Notes: a model not told the origin generated them from the letters alone. A DNA stretch of 64,000 nucleotides from Parasulfuritortus sp049322515 (GCA_049322515.1 JBMOQW010000025.1:62001-126000); one strand, 5' to 3'. Shown: positions 41,356 to 50,466, counted from the stretch's first letter. A program made the numbers and translations.

Positions 41356-43656
41356 TCAAGGGCGGTCATGCCAATAACGCCGCTCACTGTCGCGCGCCCG
41401 CGTCAACCGCAGGCCGGAAGCCGACGCCCGGATTCGGATAGCGCCCTCGTGGTCGGTACGTGACACGTGGGCGCCCGCCGCCCGGTAACGCGCAAGGACC
41501 TCGGCCGTGGGATGGCCATAACGATTGCCCCAGCCGACCGAGATCACGGCATGGCGGGGCCGCGCCGCACGCACGAATTCGGCCATCGAAGATCCGCTGC
41601 TGCCATGATGGGCGACCACCACGATATCGCTGGCCAGGGCCGCCGGCACTGTCTCCAGCAGGCTCAACTCGCCCAGCCGGCCGATGTCCCCGGTCAGTAG
41701 CACGGCGCCCCACGGACTCGCGACCTTGAGCACGCAACTGCGCTCGTTGTCATCGAAACCCGGTTGGCCGTAGTAGCGTGACGGCGGGTGCAACACGGTA
41801 AAGGTCACGCCGTCCCAGCGCCAGGATTGCCCGGCCTGGCACAGCGCAAAGCCCTGACGATGCTCCGAGGTCCAGCGTATCCTGGGGACCAAGGCGCGCA
41901 GCAAAGCCTCGGCACCGCCGGCATGATCGGTATCCAGGTGGGACAGCATCAGGGCATCGACGCGAAACACGCCCTGCCCACGCAGGTAAGGAATGACGAT
42001 GCGCTCACCGGCATCCTCCCCGGAGGCATAGCGCGGCCCCGCGTCATAGACAAGGGTGTGCCGCGCCGTGCGCAGCACCACCGCTTGACCCTGGCCGACA
42101 TCGAGCACGTCGATCTGAAACGCTTCCCTGGGCAAGGCCTCGAGTCGCGGCCAGAACAGCGGCAACAGGCACAGCCCGCCCACCCAGCGCCCCGGCCAGC
42201 CGCGCGGCGCAAGCATGAGCGCCACGCCCAGCAAGGCGAGCAGGAAAGCCGGCCAGCCCGGCCGCATGCCGGGCCAGACGGCCAGGGGGCCGTCGGCCAG
42301 CCAGGCCAGGCAGGCCATCAACCCGGTCAGCAGCAGGTGCGCGATCTGCGCCACACCCTCCAGTCCGGGCAGCGACGCGGCCAAGGCCAGGGGCACCACG
42401 CCCAGGCTGACCACCGGGATGGCCAGGGCGTTCGCCACGGGCGAGACCAGCGACACCTCTTGGTACCACCAGAGCAAGGCCGGCACCAGCGCCAGGGTCA
42501 CCGCGCCTTGCGCCCCGATCCAGCGCCGCCAGGGCGGCAACCGCCCCACTCGTCCGGCACCGGCATACATGAGCACGGCCACGGCCCCGAACGACAGCCA
42601 GAACCCGGGCGCCAGCATCGCCCAGGGATCGATCAGGGCCACGCCCAGCGCCGCGCCCGCGAGCAGCCGGCTGGGCGAATCGCCGCGCCCCAGCCAGACC
42701 CCGAGCGCCAGTCCGCCGAGCATGTAAAGGGTGCGCTGCGCCGGTACGCCAAACCCGGACAGGGCGACATAGCCCAGGGCGGCGAGCAGACCCGCCAAGG
42801 CGGCCGCATGACGCGCAGGCCAGCGCAACACCAAGCCGGGCATGCGCCGCCAGGCGAGATTGACCAAGCCGTGTACCAGAGCCGCCAGCAAAGTCACATG
42901 CAAGCCGGAGATCGACATGAGATGGATCACCCCGGTCTGCCGGAACAGGGTCCACTGGGCCTCGGAAATGGCATTCTGGTCGCCGATCGCCAGCGCGATG
43001 ACCACCCCGGCGTAGGGTTGGCCGACCAAGGCGCGGGCCAGCCGCGTGCGGACCGCCTCGCGGACGGCGTCGATCCTGGCGCGCAGACTGAATGGACAGC
43101 GGGTCGAGATCGCTTCCGGTTGCACCAGATAGCCTTGCGCCCGGATACCCCGCTCGAACAGCCAGCCCTCGTAGTCGAACCCGCCAGGATTGACGCTGCC
43201 GCGCGGTGGCGCCAGGCGCGCGACCAGGCGCAGGCATTGCCCCCCACGGGGTGCCGGAGGCGCCGCCGCGAAGCTGACATGGCTCAGTTGCACCCGCGTC
43301 GGCACCCGTGCCCCCGGGGTCAGGACCCGAGTCGGTTCGAACAGCGTGCGCCAGCCACGCGGGGTGAGCTCGGGCAAACCCAACACCCGGCCCTCGAGCA
43401 CCAGATCGCGCCCCGTCCAGGTGTCCGTCAAGGCATCCGCCATGCGCACCTCGGCGCGCCAGGTGGCATAGGTGAATCCGAGCAGGCCGGCCAGGACCAG
43501 CGCCAGGCCGGCGCGTGCCCGGCTGCGCGGCAGCCCACCGGTCAACAGCAAGAGCGGCGGCAACAGCCAGGCCCAGCGCATGTCCGGCAGTTCCGGCCGC
43601 GTCTGTAGCCAGGCCGCGCCGCACACGAAGGCCAGGATCAACAGCCGGACCGGCAT
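41356..43656 (-). CDS. comEC: DNA internalisation competence protein ComEC
   Basis: The protein has 766 residues. An N-terminal soluble domain is followed by the competence membrane domain (LMSISGLHVTLLAALVHGLV near residue 245) with many helices. The C-terminal metallo-beta-lactamase domain contains ALMLSHLDTDHAGGAEALL and VVAHHGSSGSS. ComEC forms the inner-membrane channel for single-stranded DNA uptake. It diverges from the DUF2062 gene. Confidence 0.95.
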   Translation of the reverse strand: MPVRLLILAFVCGAAWLQTRPELPDMRWAWLLPPLLLLTGGLPRSRARAGLALVLAGLLGFTYATWRAEVRMADALTDTWTGRDLVLEGRVLGLPELTPRGWRTLFEPTRVLTPGARVPTRVQLSHVSFAAAPPAPRGGQCLRLVARLAPPRGSVNPGGFDYEGWLFERGIRAQGYLVQPEAISTRCPFSLRARIDAVREAVRTRLARALVGQPYAGVVIALAIGDQNAISEAQWTLFRQTGVIHLMSISGLHVTLLAALVHGLVNLAWRRMPGLVLRWPARHAAALAGLLAALGYVALSGFGVPAQRTLYMLGGLALGVWLGRGDSPSRLLAGAALGVALIDPWAMLAPGFWLSFGAVAVLMYAGAGRVGRLPPWRRWIGAQGAVTLALVPALLWWYQEVSLVSPVANALAIPVVSLGVVPLALAASLPGLEGVAQIAHLLLTGLMACLAWLADGPLAVWPGMRPGWPAFLLALLGVALMLAPRGWPGRWVGGLCLLPLFWPRLEALPREAFQIDVLDVGQGQAVVLRTARHTLVYDAGPRYASGEDAGERIVIPYLRGQGVFRVDALMLSHLDTDHAGGAEALLRALVPRIRWTSEHRQGFALCQAGQSWRWDGVTFTVLHPPSRYYGQPGFDDNERSCVLKVASPWGAVLLTGDIGRLGELSLLETVPAALASDIVVVAHHGSSGSSMAEFVRAARPRHAVISVGWGNRYGHPTAEVLARYRAAGAHVSRTDHEGAIRIRASASGLRLTRARDSERRYWHDRP

Positions 43657-43706
43657 CGCCCCGTTTCCCGCATAAAATCGAGCACCACCCCTGAATTGTT
43701 CTGTTC

Positions 43707-44261
43707 ATGCCGCGCAAACACTTCCGCAAGTATCTGCCCGACCACGCGACCGTGCGCAACCATCGTCACCTGCGCTGGCTGAGGCCACTCCTGCGCCACC
43801 CCAACCTCTGGCACCTGAATCGCCACTCGGTCGCCGGCGGGGTCGCCGCCGGCCTGCTCGGGGGCATCATACCCGGCCCGGTGCAAATGCTCACCGGGGC
43901 TGTCCTGGCCATCCTGTTCCGGGTCAACGTGCCGGTGGCCATGCTCACCACGCTGTACACCAATCCGCTCACCTGGGGTCCGCTCATTTTCGCCGCGGTC
44001 TGGATCGGCGGGCTGTTCACCGGGGAACCCCTGGCCGACGTAAAGCCGCCGGCGTTCGACTGGGCCGGAGGCCACTGGGCCGACTATCTGCCTGCCCTTT
44101 GGCAGTGGTTCCTCGGCCTCGGCCACACCTATCTGATCGGCAGTGGGGTGCTCGGCCTGTCCCTGGCCGTGCTCGGCTATGCCAGCGTGCAACTGGCCTG
44201 GCGGCTGTACCTGCTGGCCTATCTGCGCCGGCGCAGGCGCCGGACTCAGGGCACCGGCTGA
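43707..44261 (+). CDS. DUF2062 domain membrane protein
   Basis: The protein has 184 residues. The N-terminus is very basic (MPRKHFRKYLPDHATVRNHR). Two or three membrane segments include SVAGGVAAGLLGGIIPGPVQ and the YTNPLTWGPLIFAAVWIGGL block typical of DUF2062. No function is established. Its 3' end overlaps convergent lolD by 16 bases. Confidence 0.88.
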   Translation: MPRKHFRKYLPDHATVRNHRHLRWLRPLLRHPNLWHLNRHSVAGGVAAGLLGGIIPGPVQMLTGAVLAILFRVNVPVAMLTTLYTNPLTWGPLIFAAVWIGGLFTGEPLADVKPPAFDWAGGHWADYLPALWQWFLGLGHTYLIGSGVLGLSLAVLGYASVQLAWRLYLLAYLRRRRRRTQGTG

Positions 44262-44944
44262 AGCAGTTGGCCGTCGCGCAGTTCCAGTACCCGCTGCATG
44301 CGCGCCGCGAGATGCGGATCGTGGCTCACCACCAGGAAGGCGACGCCGTGCCGCTCGTTGAGATCGATGAGCATGTCCTGGATGCGTTCCGCGGTACCCC
44401 GGTCCAGGTTGCCGGTCGGCTCGTCCATCAACACGCAGGCGGGATCGGCCACCAGGGCCCGGGCGATGGCCGCGCGCTGACGTTCACCGCCCGACAGCTC
44501 GCCTGGCCGGTGCGATAGACGATGCCCCAGGCCGACTTCCTCCAGCCAGGGGCGTGCTGCCTCGAGCGCCTCGGCACGCGACTGACGGCGGATCAGGAGT
44601 GGCATGGCCACGTTTTCCAGGGCAGTGAATTCGGGCAGCAGATGATGAAACTGGTAGACGAAACCGAGCGTCCGATTGCGCAGTTCCCCCCGCGCGGCCT
44701 CGCCCAGGCGCCAGAGATCCTGGCCGCGCACGGCGACCGTCCCGGTATCCGGCGTATCCAGGCCGCCCAGGACATGCAGCAGGGTGCTCTTGCCTGAGCC
44801 GGAGGCACCCACCACCGCAACCCGCTCGCCGGCCGCCACGCTGAAATCGATGCCGGCCAGCACTGGCACCTCGACCTTGCCCTGCCAGTAGCGCTTGCGT
44901 ACCCCGCTGCAGGCGAGGACCGGCGGATCACGCGGATCACTCAT
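44246..44944 (-). CDS. lolD: Lipoprotein-releasing ABC transporter ATPase LolD
   Basis: The protein has 232 residues with Walker A GASGSGKSTLLHVLGGLD, Q-loop region FVYQFHHLLPEFTALENVAM, signature LSGGERQRAAIARAL and Walker B LMDEPTGNLD. The FQFHHLLPEF-like segment is characteristic of LolD. It drives transfer of outer-membrane lipoproteins to LolA. The start overlaps the end of lolC by 8 bases. Confidence 0.97.
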   Translation of the reverse strand: MSDPRDPPVLACSGVRKRYWQGKVEVPVLAGIDFSVAAGERVAVVGASGSGKSTLLHVLGGLDTPDTGTVAVRGQDLWRLGEAARGELRNRTLGFVYQFHHLLPEFTALENVAMPLLIRRQSRAEALEAARPWLEEVGLGHRLSHRPGELSGGERQRAAIARALVADPACVLMDEPTGNLDRGTAERIQDMLIDLNERHGVAFLVVSHDPHLAARMQRVLELRDGQLLQPVP

Positions 44945-46181
44945 AGCGCAGCGCCTCCGCCGGATGCACGCGGGACGCCCGCCAACTCGGGTACAGGGTG
45001 GCCAGGAAGGCCAGTCCCAGGGACACTCCGCCGATGATGCCGACATCCGACCAGACCACCTTGGAGGGCAGCTCGGAGATGTAATAGACATCGGCCGGGA
45101 ACAGGTCCAGCCCGACCGCCCGCTCGATCCACGGCACCACCGTCTCGATGTTCAAGGCCAGGAGCACGCCAGTCACCACACCGGCCAGGGTGCCGATCAC
45201 CCCGATCAGACTGCCCTGGACCATGAACACCTTCATGATGCTGGCTGGCGGTGCGCCCAGGGTCCGCAGGATGGCGATGTCCGACTGCTTGTCGGTGACC
45301 GCCATGACCAGGGTGGACACGATATTGAACGCCGCCACCGCGACGATCAGCAGCAGGATGATGAACATCATGCGCTTTTCGATCGCCACGGCGCGGAAGA
45401 AATTGGCATGGCTCATGGTCCAATCGGTGATGAAATACCCGGCGTGCAGGGTTTCCGACAGGGCCCGCGTCACCCAGGGCGCACGGTCCATGTCGGCCAG
45501 CTTGAGGCGCAGGCCGCTCACCGCGTCGCCGAGCCGGTACAGGCGGGCGGCGTCATCGAGGTGCATCAGGGCCAGGCCGGCATCGTATTCGTACATGCCG
45601 ATGGAAAAGATGCCGACCACGTCGAACTGCTTGATGCGCGGCAGGAGACCAGCCGGCGTGACCACCCCCTGCGGCACGATCACCGTGACCTGGTCGCCCA
45701 CCCCCACCCCCAGGCTGGCGGCCAGTTCGGCGCCCAGCACGATCTCGAACTCGCCCGGGGTCAGGTCGGCGAGCGCCCCGGCGCGCATGTGCGCGCCGAT
45801 GTCGGTGACCTGGCCATCCTGCTCGGGCAGGATGCCGCGGATCATCGCGCCCTTGGTGTTCTGGCCGACCGCCAGGAGCCCCTGGCCCGAGACATAGGGC
45901 GCGAAACCGCGCACCTCGGGATGACTGCGGACCTGCTCGGCGAGGCCCCGCCAATCCTGCAAGCGCTCACCCGAGCCGGTGATCTCCATGTGCGAGGCGA
46001 CCCCCAGAATGCGGCTGCGCAATTCTTCCTGGAAGCCGTTCATCACCGACAACACCACGATCAAGGCCATCACCCCGAGGGCGATTCCGGCCATGGACAC
46101 CGCGGAAATGAAGGAGATGAAATGATTGCGCCGCTTGGCGCGCGTGTAGCGGAGACCGATCCAGAGTTCGTAAGGCAGCAT
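44937..46181 (-). CDS. lolC: Lipoprotein-releasing system permease LolC/LolE type
   Basis: The protein has 414 residues starting MLPYELWIGLRYTRAKRRNH, then FISFISAVSMAGIALGVMAL. There are four membrane segments, a large periplasmic domain, and the FtsX-like C-terminus ILRTLGAPPASIMKVFMVQG. Only one permease gene is present, as in species where LolC/E (LolF) forms a homodimer. I chose the ATG at 46181 over a start 12 codons upstream. Confidence 0.95.
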   Translation of the reverse strand: MLPYELWIGLRYTRAKRRNHFISFISAVSMAGIALGVMALIVVLSVMNGFQEELRSRILGVASHMEITGSGERLQDWRGLAEQVRSHPEVRGFAPYVSGQGLLAVGQNTKGAMIRGILPEQDGQVTDIGAHMRAGALADLTPGEFEIVLGAELAASLGVGVGDQVTVIVPQGVVTPAGLLPRIKQFDVVGIFSIGMYEYDAGLALMHLDDAARLYRLGDAVSGLRLKLADMDRAPWVTRALSETLHAGYFITDWTMSHANFFRAVAIEKRMMFIILLLIVAVAAFNIVSTLVMAVTDKQSDIAILRTLGAPPASIMKVFMVQGSLIGVIGTLAGVVTGVLLALNIETVVPWIERAVGLDLFPADVYYISELPSKVVWSDVGIIGGVSLGLAFLATLYPSWRASRVHPAEALRYE

Positions 46182-46218
46182 GCGCGGCAGTCTGCCACAG
46201 GCCGCGCATGCGGCCAAA

Positions 46219-46482
46219 TCAGCGGTAGCGCGCCCGAGCCAGATAATCCCGCTCGCCCGAGCAGGCGCACATCACCTCGCGTTCGCGCAGCACCGCCAGG
46301 TGCTGGTCCAAATAGTCGCGACGTGCCTCGGGCGCCTGCAACTCGGCCACGATCTGGCGATGCCGCTCGCACTCCGCCTCGGTCATCAGCCGGCCACAGC
46401 CGGTTAGCTCGGTATTGGCGAACACGGGTCCCGCCAGGCCGGTGGAACCCATCAACAACAGCGTCATGAAACGTGTCTTCAT
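46219..46482 (-). CDS. Small exported Cys-containing protein of unknown function
   Basis: The protein has 87 residues. A signal peptide (MKTRFMTLLLMGSTGLAGPV) precedes a charged mature part with Cys in TGCGRLMTEAECERH and VMCACSGERDY. The spacing could allow two disulfides or metal binding. GGGAG lies 7 bases before the start, and a fully consensus sigma-70 promoter lies at 46515-46542. I do not recognise a family. Confidence 0.7.
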   Translation of the reverse strand: MKTRFMTLLLMGSTGLAGPVFANTELTGCGRLMTEAECERHRQIVAELQAPEARRDYLDQHLAVLREREVMCACSGERDYLARARYR

Positions 46483-46514
46483 GCGTGTCTCCCAGGGTGA
46501 CGAATAAAATCCCG

Positions 46515-46542
46515 ATTATATTTGTCAACTATTCGCTGTCAA
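46515..46542 (-). promoter_or_regulatory. Consensus sigma-70 promoter of the small exported protein
   Basis: On the minus strand TTGACA (46542-46537) and TATAAT (46520-46515), both perfect hexamers, are separated by 16 bases. The predicted leader is about 25 bases. It is the closest match to the sigma-70 consensus that I noticed in this window. Confidence 0.8.
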
Positions 46543-46565
46543 GACGACAAACCGCGGTACCCGCC

Positions 46566-46988
46566 TCAGGCCCCAATCAGATGCCCAACCACCGAACGGG
46601 CATGCCCGGCTCGGCGATGCTCGTACAGATAAATCCCCTGCCAGGTGCCCAGGGCCAGGCGGCCATCGACCACCGGGATCGACACCTGGGTCTGGGTCAA
46701 TGCCGCGCGCACATGGGCCGGCATGTCGTCCGGACCTTCCTGGGTATGGCGGTAGATCGGGTCCTGCTCCGGGACCAGGCGCGACAGGAAGGCTTCCAGG
46801 TCGCGCCGGACATCCGGGTCGGCATTCTCCTGGATCACCAGGCTGGCCGAGGTATGGCGCACGAACAAGGTCAGCAGGCCGGTGCGCAGCCCGGCATCCC
46901 GCACCCAGGCGGCCACCGGGCCGGTGAAGTCGTACAAGCCCTTGCCACGCGTGGCGACGGTGAATTCAGTCTGGTGTTGCTTCAGCAT
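46566..46988 (-). CDS. yjbQ: YjbQ/UPF0047 family protein
   Basis: The protein has 140 residues. Family landmarks are FVRHTSASLVIQENADPDV, THAQ-like PAHVRAALTQTQVSIPVVDG and LGTWQGIYLYEHRRAGHARS. Members show weak thiamine-phosphate synthase activity in E. coli, but the physiological role is unsettled. It stands alone between the small exported protein and the divergent lipoprotein operon. Confidence 0.92.
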   Translation of the reverse strand: MLKQHQTEFTVATRGKGLYDFTGPVAAWVRDAGLRTGLLTLFVRHTSASLVIQENADPDVRRDLEAFLSRLVPEQDPIYRHTQEGPDDMPAHVRAALTQTQVSIPVVDGRLALGTWQGIYLYEHRRAGHARSVVGHLIGA

Positions 46989-47150
46989 GCTGCGGCTCGC
47001 AAGACCTCAAATTTAGTAGATCGTTACCATTTTCGACCTCAGGATCAACCCGCAACATCCTGTCTGTCACGCCCAAGACCCTGTAAGGCGGTCTCTACAG
47101 AATCAACGATAACAGCGTGGCACCCCAAATAAACGGGAAAGGACACAGGG

Positions 47151-48152
47151 ATGAAACATCGAACCACAGCGTTGGCCTGGTACAGGCTATCCGCGGGGGT
47201 CGCCATACTGCTGGTGGCCGGTTGCGCCGTGCAGACGCCCCCCATCGAGCGCAAGGAAGCACCGCTCACTCCTGCGGAACAGAGGGATGCCCAGCGCGCG
47301 CTCCAAGTCATGCCACCCGCCAAGCCGGTCCTGAAACGCAAAATCGCCCTGGGCCGGATCAGCAACGAAACCAACTATGGCCGCTCGCTCTTGCGCGATA
47401 GCCAGGGCGATCCCCTCGGCAAGCAGGTCACCGACCTGCTCAGCAAGGCACTCACGGAGACCGGCGCCTACCTGGTATTCGAACGACCCGACCTCAACCG
47501 AATCCAGGCGGAAGGGCAGCTGACTGCAAGCCAGCTCAATCTGATCGGTGTCGATGCGCTGATCGTCGGCTCGCTTACCGAGTTTGGCCGCAAGACCCTC
47601 GGTGAGACAGGCTTCGTATCGGCAAGCAAGCGGCAGGTTGCTTTCGCCAAGATCGATCTTCGACTGGTCGACACCCAGACCGGACATGTCTTCTTCGCCA
47701 CCTCGGGCGCCGGTGAAGCCTCGACCGAGACCGCCTCGACCTTTGGCTTTGGTTCCCAGGCCGGCTATGACGGCACCCTCAACGACGCTGCCATCCGGCA
47801 AGCCGTGATGGATGCCGTCAATCGTCTGAGCGTGGAAATGAACGCCCGCCCCTGGGAAACCTTCATTCTCAAGACGGAAGGCGGAAAGCTATTCCTGTCC
47901 GGCGGCAAACATCAGGGCCTGCGGCCTGGTATGACTTTCTCGGTACAAACCCGTGGCGAGCGAGTCAAGTCACCACAAACGGGCGCGTTCATCACGTTGC
48001 CAGGCCGCCCCTTGGCACGGGTGCGGGTCGACACGCTTTTTGGCGAGGAGGAACTCAACGAAGGCGCCATCGCCAGCGTGATTTCAGGAACATTGGCCGA
48101 CCATGCCATCGACCAACTGGTCGTGCGTCAGGACGAGGGAGCCCAACCATGA
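47151..48152 (+). CDS. CsgG-family lipoprotein
   Basis: The protein has 333 residues. A lipobox (LLVAGC) follows a long signal. The body has CsgG features: ALGRISNETNYGRSLL, VTDLLSKALTETGAYLVFER, then GVDALIVGSLTEFG and KIDLRLVDTQTGHVFFATSG. CsgG proteins form outer-membrane secretion pores for curli, but no csgA, csgB, csgE or csgF is near. It heads a four-gene lipoprotein operon, overlapping the next gene by ATGA. GGGAAAGGA lies just upstream. Confidence 0.9.
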   Translation: MKHRTTALAWYRLSAGVAILLVAGCAVQTPPIERKEAPLTPAEQRDAQRALQVMPPAKPVLKRKIALGRISNETNYGRSLLRDSQGDPLGKQVTDLLSKALTETGAYLVFERPDLNRIQAEGQLTASQLNLIGVDALIVGSLTEFGRKTLGETGFVSASKRQVAFAKIDLRLVDTQTGHVFFATSGAGEASTETASTFGFGSQAGYDGTLNDAAIRQAVMDAVNRLSVEMNARPWETFILKTEGGKLFLSGGKHQGLRPGMTFSVQTRGERVKSPQTGAFITLPGRPLARVRVDTLFGEEELNEGAIASVISGTLADHAIDQLVVRQDEGAQP

Positions 48153-48487
48153 AGCATCAGCTTGTAAGCCGGAATCTCCTGGCCAGCTTAGGTCTGGCGA
48201 CTCTGCTGGCCAGCGGCGGCTGCACCCAGATGCCCACCGAAAAACAGGGCGCAGTCGACCTTCGTCCACAAATTGCCTTTCAGGTCAGCGACGAACGCCT
48301 TCACGAAGCGACCGTCAAGGTCGATGGTCGTGCGGTCGGCCGCCTGGGTGATTACCTGAACGACAAGGCGGCGCTGCGGCTCCTGACCGGCATGCATTTG
48401 ATCCAGGTCGAGCAGGCTGGACGGCTGCTGCTTGAGGAAAGACTCTACCTGGGCGACGGCGCCAGCCGCTCGCTCCAAGTTCATTGA
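48149..48487 (+). CDS. Small lipoprotein in CsgG operon
   Basis: The protein has 112 residues with a signal ending in LLASGGC. The mature part (RPQIAFQVSDERLHEATVKV, DYLNDKAALRLLTGMHLIQV) resembles a PEGA-like or short beta domain, but I cannot name a family. It overlaps the CsgG gene by ATGA and is followed 10 bases later by the DUF4810 gene. Confidence 0.8.
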   Translation: MKHQLVSRNLLASLGLATLLASGGCTQMPTEKQGAVDLRPQIAFQVSDERLHEATVKVDGRAVGRLGDYLNDKAALRLLTGMHLIQVEQAGRLLLEERLYLGDGASRSLQVH

Positions 48488-48497
48488 GGAGACCGGC

Positions 48498-48869
48498 ATG
48501 ACCCGCTTTCTACTGCCACTCTTCCTGCTGTCGAGCGCCCTGCTGAATGGCTGTGCGCATCAGGGCCTCTACGATTGGGGCCGCTATGAGCACGATCTGT
48601 ATACCGCCTACAAGGATCCCGCCCAAACTGAAGCGCTGCGCGCTCGCCTGGAAGAACACATCGGTGCGCTCGAAGCTTCCGGCGCCAAGGTGGCCCCGGG
48701 ACTCTATGCCGAGCTTGGCACGCTGTACTTGCAAGCAAACCGGACTGATCAGGCCATCGCCTGGTATGCCAAGGAGCAAGCGACCTGGCCTGAAAGCCGT
48801 GGCCTCATGAGTACCCTGATCGCCCGCCTCGGCAAGCGCGACAACGCGGCGAAGGAGACTGAACAATGA
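48498..48869 (+). CDS. DUF4810 lipoprotein
   Basis: The protein has 123 residues. A lipoprotein signal (LLSSALLNGC) is followed by LYDWGRYEHDLYTAYKDPA, the DUF4810 hallmark, and a TPR-like helical part (LGTLYLQANRTDQAIAWYAK). TTGAGGAG lies before the ATG at 48498. DUF4810, DUF799 and CsgG-type genes occur together in Neisseria and other beta- and gammaproteobacteria. Overlaps the next gene by ATGA. Confidence 0.88.
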   Translation: MTRFLLPLFLLSSALLNGCAHQGLYDWGRYEHDLYTAYKDPAQTEALRARLEEHIGALEASGAKVAPGLYAELGTLYLQANRTDQAIAWYAKEQATWPESRGLMSTLIARLGKRDNAAKETEQ

Positions 48870-49510
48870 TCAAGGCCGTCTACGCCACCCTCGCCCTGCT
48901 CATGCTGGCCGGTTGTGCCACCCCCCCTCCGCAGAAGGACTTGTCGGCCTTCCAAGCGGCCGCGCCGCGCTCCATCCTGATTGTTCCCGTGGTCAACAAA
49001 TCACTGGATGTCGATGCGCCCAACTATGTATTGGCAACCCTGCCGACGCCTGTCGCGGAAAAGGGCTACTACACCTTTCCCGTCCATACCACCAAGTACA
49101 TCCTAGAGCAGGAAGGTTTGTACGAAGGAGAAAAAGTCCACGAGCAGCCACCGGAATCCTTAGCGAAGTTGTTCGATGCCGATGCCATCCTGTACGTCAC
49201 GATACACCGCTGGGATGCCCAATATGCGCTCATCACCACCACCGTGACAGTCGACTTCGAATATCGGATGGTTGACAAGCACGGCAACGCGCTCTGGCAT
49301 GAAAAGAAAACCATGGTCTATACCCCTCAGACCAATAATTCCGGCTCCGTGGCCGGGATGTTGCTGAGTGCCGTCATCAATGCCGCGATCACCCGGGCCG
49401 CACCCAACTATCTGCCCCTGACCCAGGCGGCCAACCGGCAAGTCTTCCATTTCCCACCCACGGCCATCCCGGACGGCCCCTACCGTCAATCTGAAACCGG
49501 AAAAAAATAA
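48866..49510 (+). CDS. DUF799 (GNA1162-type) lipoprotein
   Basis: The protein has 214 residues with lipobox LMLAGC. Family segments are PRSILIVPVVNKSLDVDAPN, TLPTPVAEKGYYTFPVHTT and FDADAILYVTIHRWDAQYAL. The meningococcal homologue GNA1162 is a surface-exposed lipoprotein antigen. As the last gene of the CsgG operon it probably works with the other three in an outer-membrane assembly. Confidence 0.9.
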   Translation: MIKAVYATLALLMLAGCATPPPQKDLSAFQAAAPRSILIVPVVNKSLDVDAPNYVLATLPTPVAEKGYYTFPVHTTKYILEQEGLYEGEKVHEQPPESLAKLFDADAILYVTIHRWDAQYALITTTVTVDFEYRMVDKHGNALWHEKKTMVYTPQTNNSGSVAGMLLSAVINAAITRAAPNYLPLTQAANRQVFHFPPTAIPDGPYRQSETGKK

Positions 49511-49548
49511 CCGCGCCAACCCCTGCCGGCCTACGGATCGGCAGGGCA

Positions 49549-49563
49549 TACAATGGCGCCATG
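49549..49563 (+). promoter_or_regulatory. Candidate -10 element of leaderless gene at 49561
   Basis: TACAAT at 49549-49554 ends six bases before the ATG at 49561, with no Shine-Dalgarno sequence. Just upstream, CCCTGCCG and CGGCAGGG (49521-49546) form an 8-bp stem that may terminate the preceding operon. Confidence 0.35.
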
Positions 49564-50466
49564 TCGCGCCTTACCCTGCTCATCAGCCGTCCGTTGCAAC
49601 CCCGGCCGGCGCGTCTTGACACCCTGTTCGCCCGGGGTCGCCCGCAGTCCGCCCCCCCGGCCGGGCACGCGCTCACGTGGCATCTGGCCGAACAGTTCGG
49701 CGTCGAGGTCGCGGCACTGCCGGCACTCTGCTTGCGTCATGACGGACACGACCCCGATAGAGATCCCTGGTTTCATGCCGATCCGGTGCACCTGCTGGCG
49801 GGGCTGCACAGCATCACGCTGTTCGACCTCGGCGGCCAACCGCTCGACGCCGACGAGGCAACAGCCCTGGGCCAGACCCTGAATGCCCATTTCGCGGATA
49901 CGGTGGCATTTCGGGTGCCGCATCCCACGCGCTGGTACGCCCGGTTTCGTGATCCGCCGCCCGTTGCGCCGCGCCCCCTGGACGAGGTCGCCGGCAGAGC
50001 CATCGATCTGGCGACCCTGGGCGGCCGGGAAAACCGCGCGCTGCAGGCCCTCGGCATGGAGATCCAGATGCTGCTGCATGACCATCCGGTCAACCTGCGC
50101 CGCGAGCAGCTCGGATGGCCCACCGTCAACGGGCTCTGGTTCTCGGGCGGCGGCCAGCCCCGCCCCCTCCGGACCCGCTTCGACCGCGTCCTGGCCGAAG
50201 ACTTCACCGCGCGCGCGCTCGCCGCGGCCGCCGGGATCGAGCCCGCCCCCCCCGTACTGGCTCAGGCCAGGCTCGATACCGGCGACTGCCTGGCCGTGCT
50301 GCCCGCCTCGCTGTCCCCGGAAACCGCCAACACCGAGTGGTTCACACCGCTGCTCGACGCCTTGCGCAGACGTCGCTTGCACGAACTGGTGGTGATCGAA
50401 GCCTTTCCCGGTGGTCGCGCGGCCCGGCTGCGCCCCTGGGACGCACTGGCCTTTTGGCGCGGTTAA
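49561..50466 (+). CDS. Uncharacterised protein (RpfE/COG4255-like)
   Basis: The protein has 301 residues with no signal or membrane segment. Segments such as TRWYARFRDPP, QMLLHDHPVNLRREQLGWPT and NGLWFSGGGQ are shared with a conserved betaproteobacterial family. I recall members annotated variously as RpfE-type regulators or phosphoglycerate mutase-like, without good functional evidence. It overlaps the end of convergent gspN by 4 bases. Confidence 0.75.
   Translation: MSRLTLLISRPLQPRPARLDTLFARGRPQSAPPAGHALTWHLAEQFGVEVAALPALCLRHDGHDPDRDPWFHADPVHLLAGLHSITLFDLGGQPLDADEATALGQTLNAHFADTVAFRVPHPTRWYARFRDPPPVAPRPLDEVAGRAIDLATLGGRENRALQALGMEIQMLLHDHPVNLRREQLGWPTVNGLWFSGGGQPRPLRTRFDRVLAEDFTARALAAAAGIEPAPPVLAQARLDTGDCLAVLPASLSPETANTEWFTPLLDALRRRRLHELVVIEAFPGGRAARLRPWDALAFWRG

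Noticed and set aside
47151..49510. Curli biogenesis operon
   Set aside because: Only a CsgG-like protein is present; CsgA, CsgB, CsgE and CsgF are missing, and the companions are DUF4810 and DUF799 lipoproteins.
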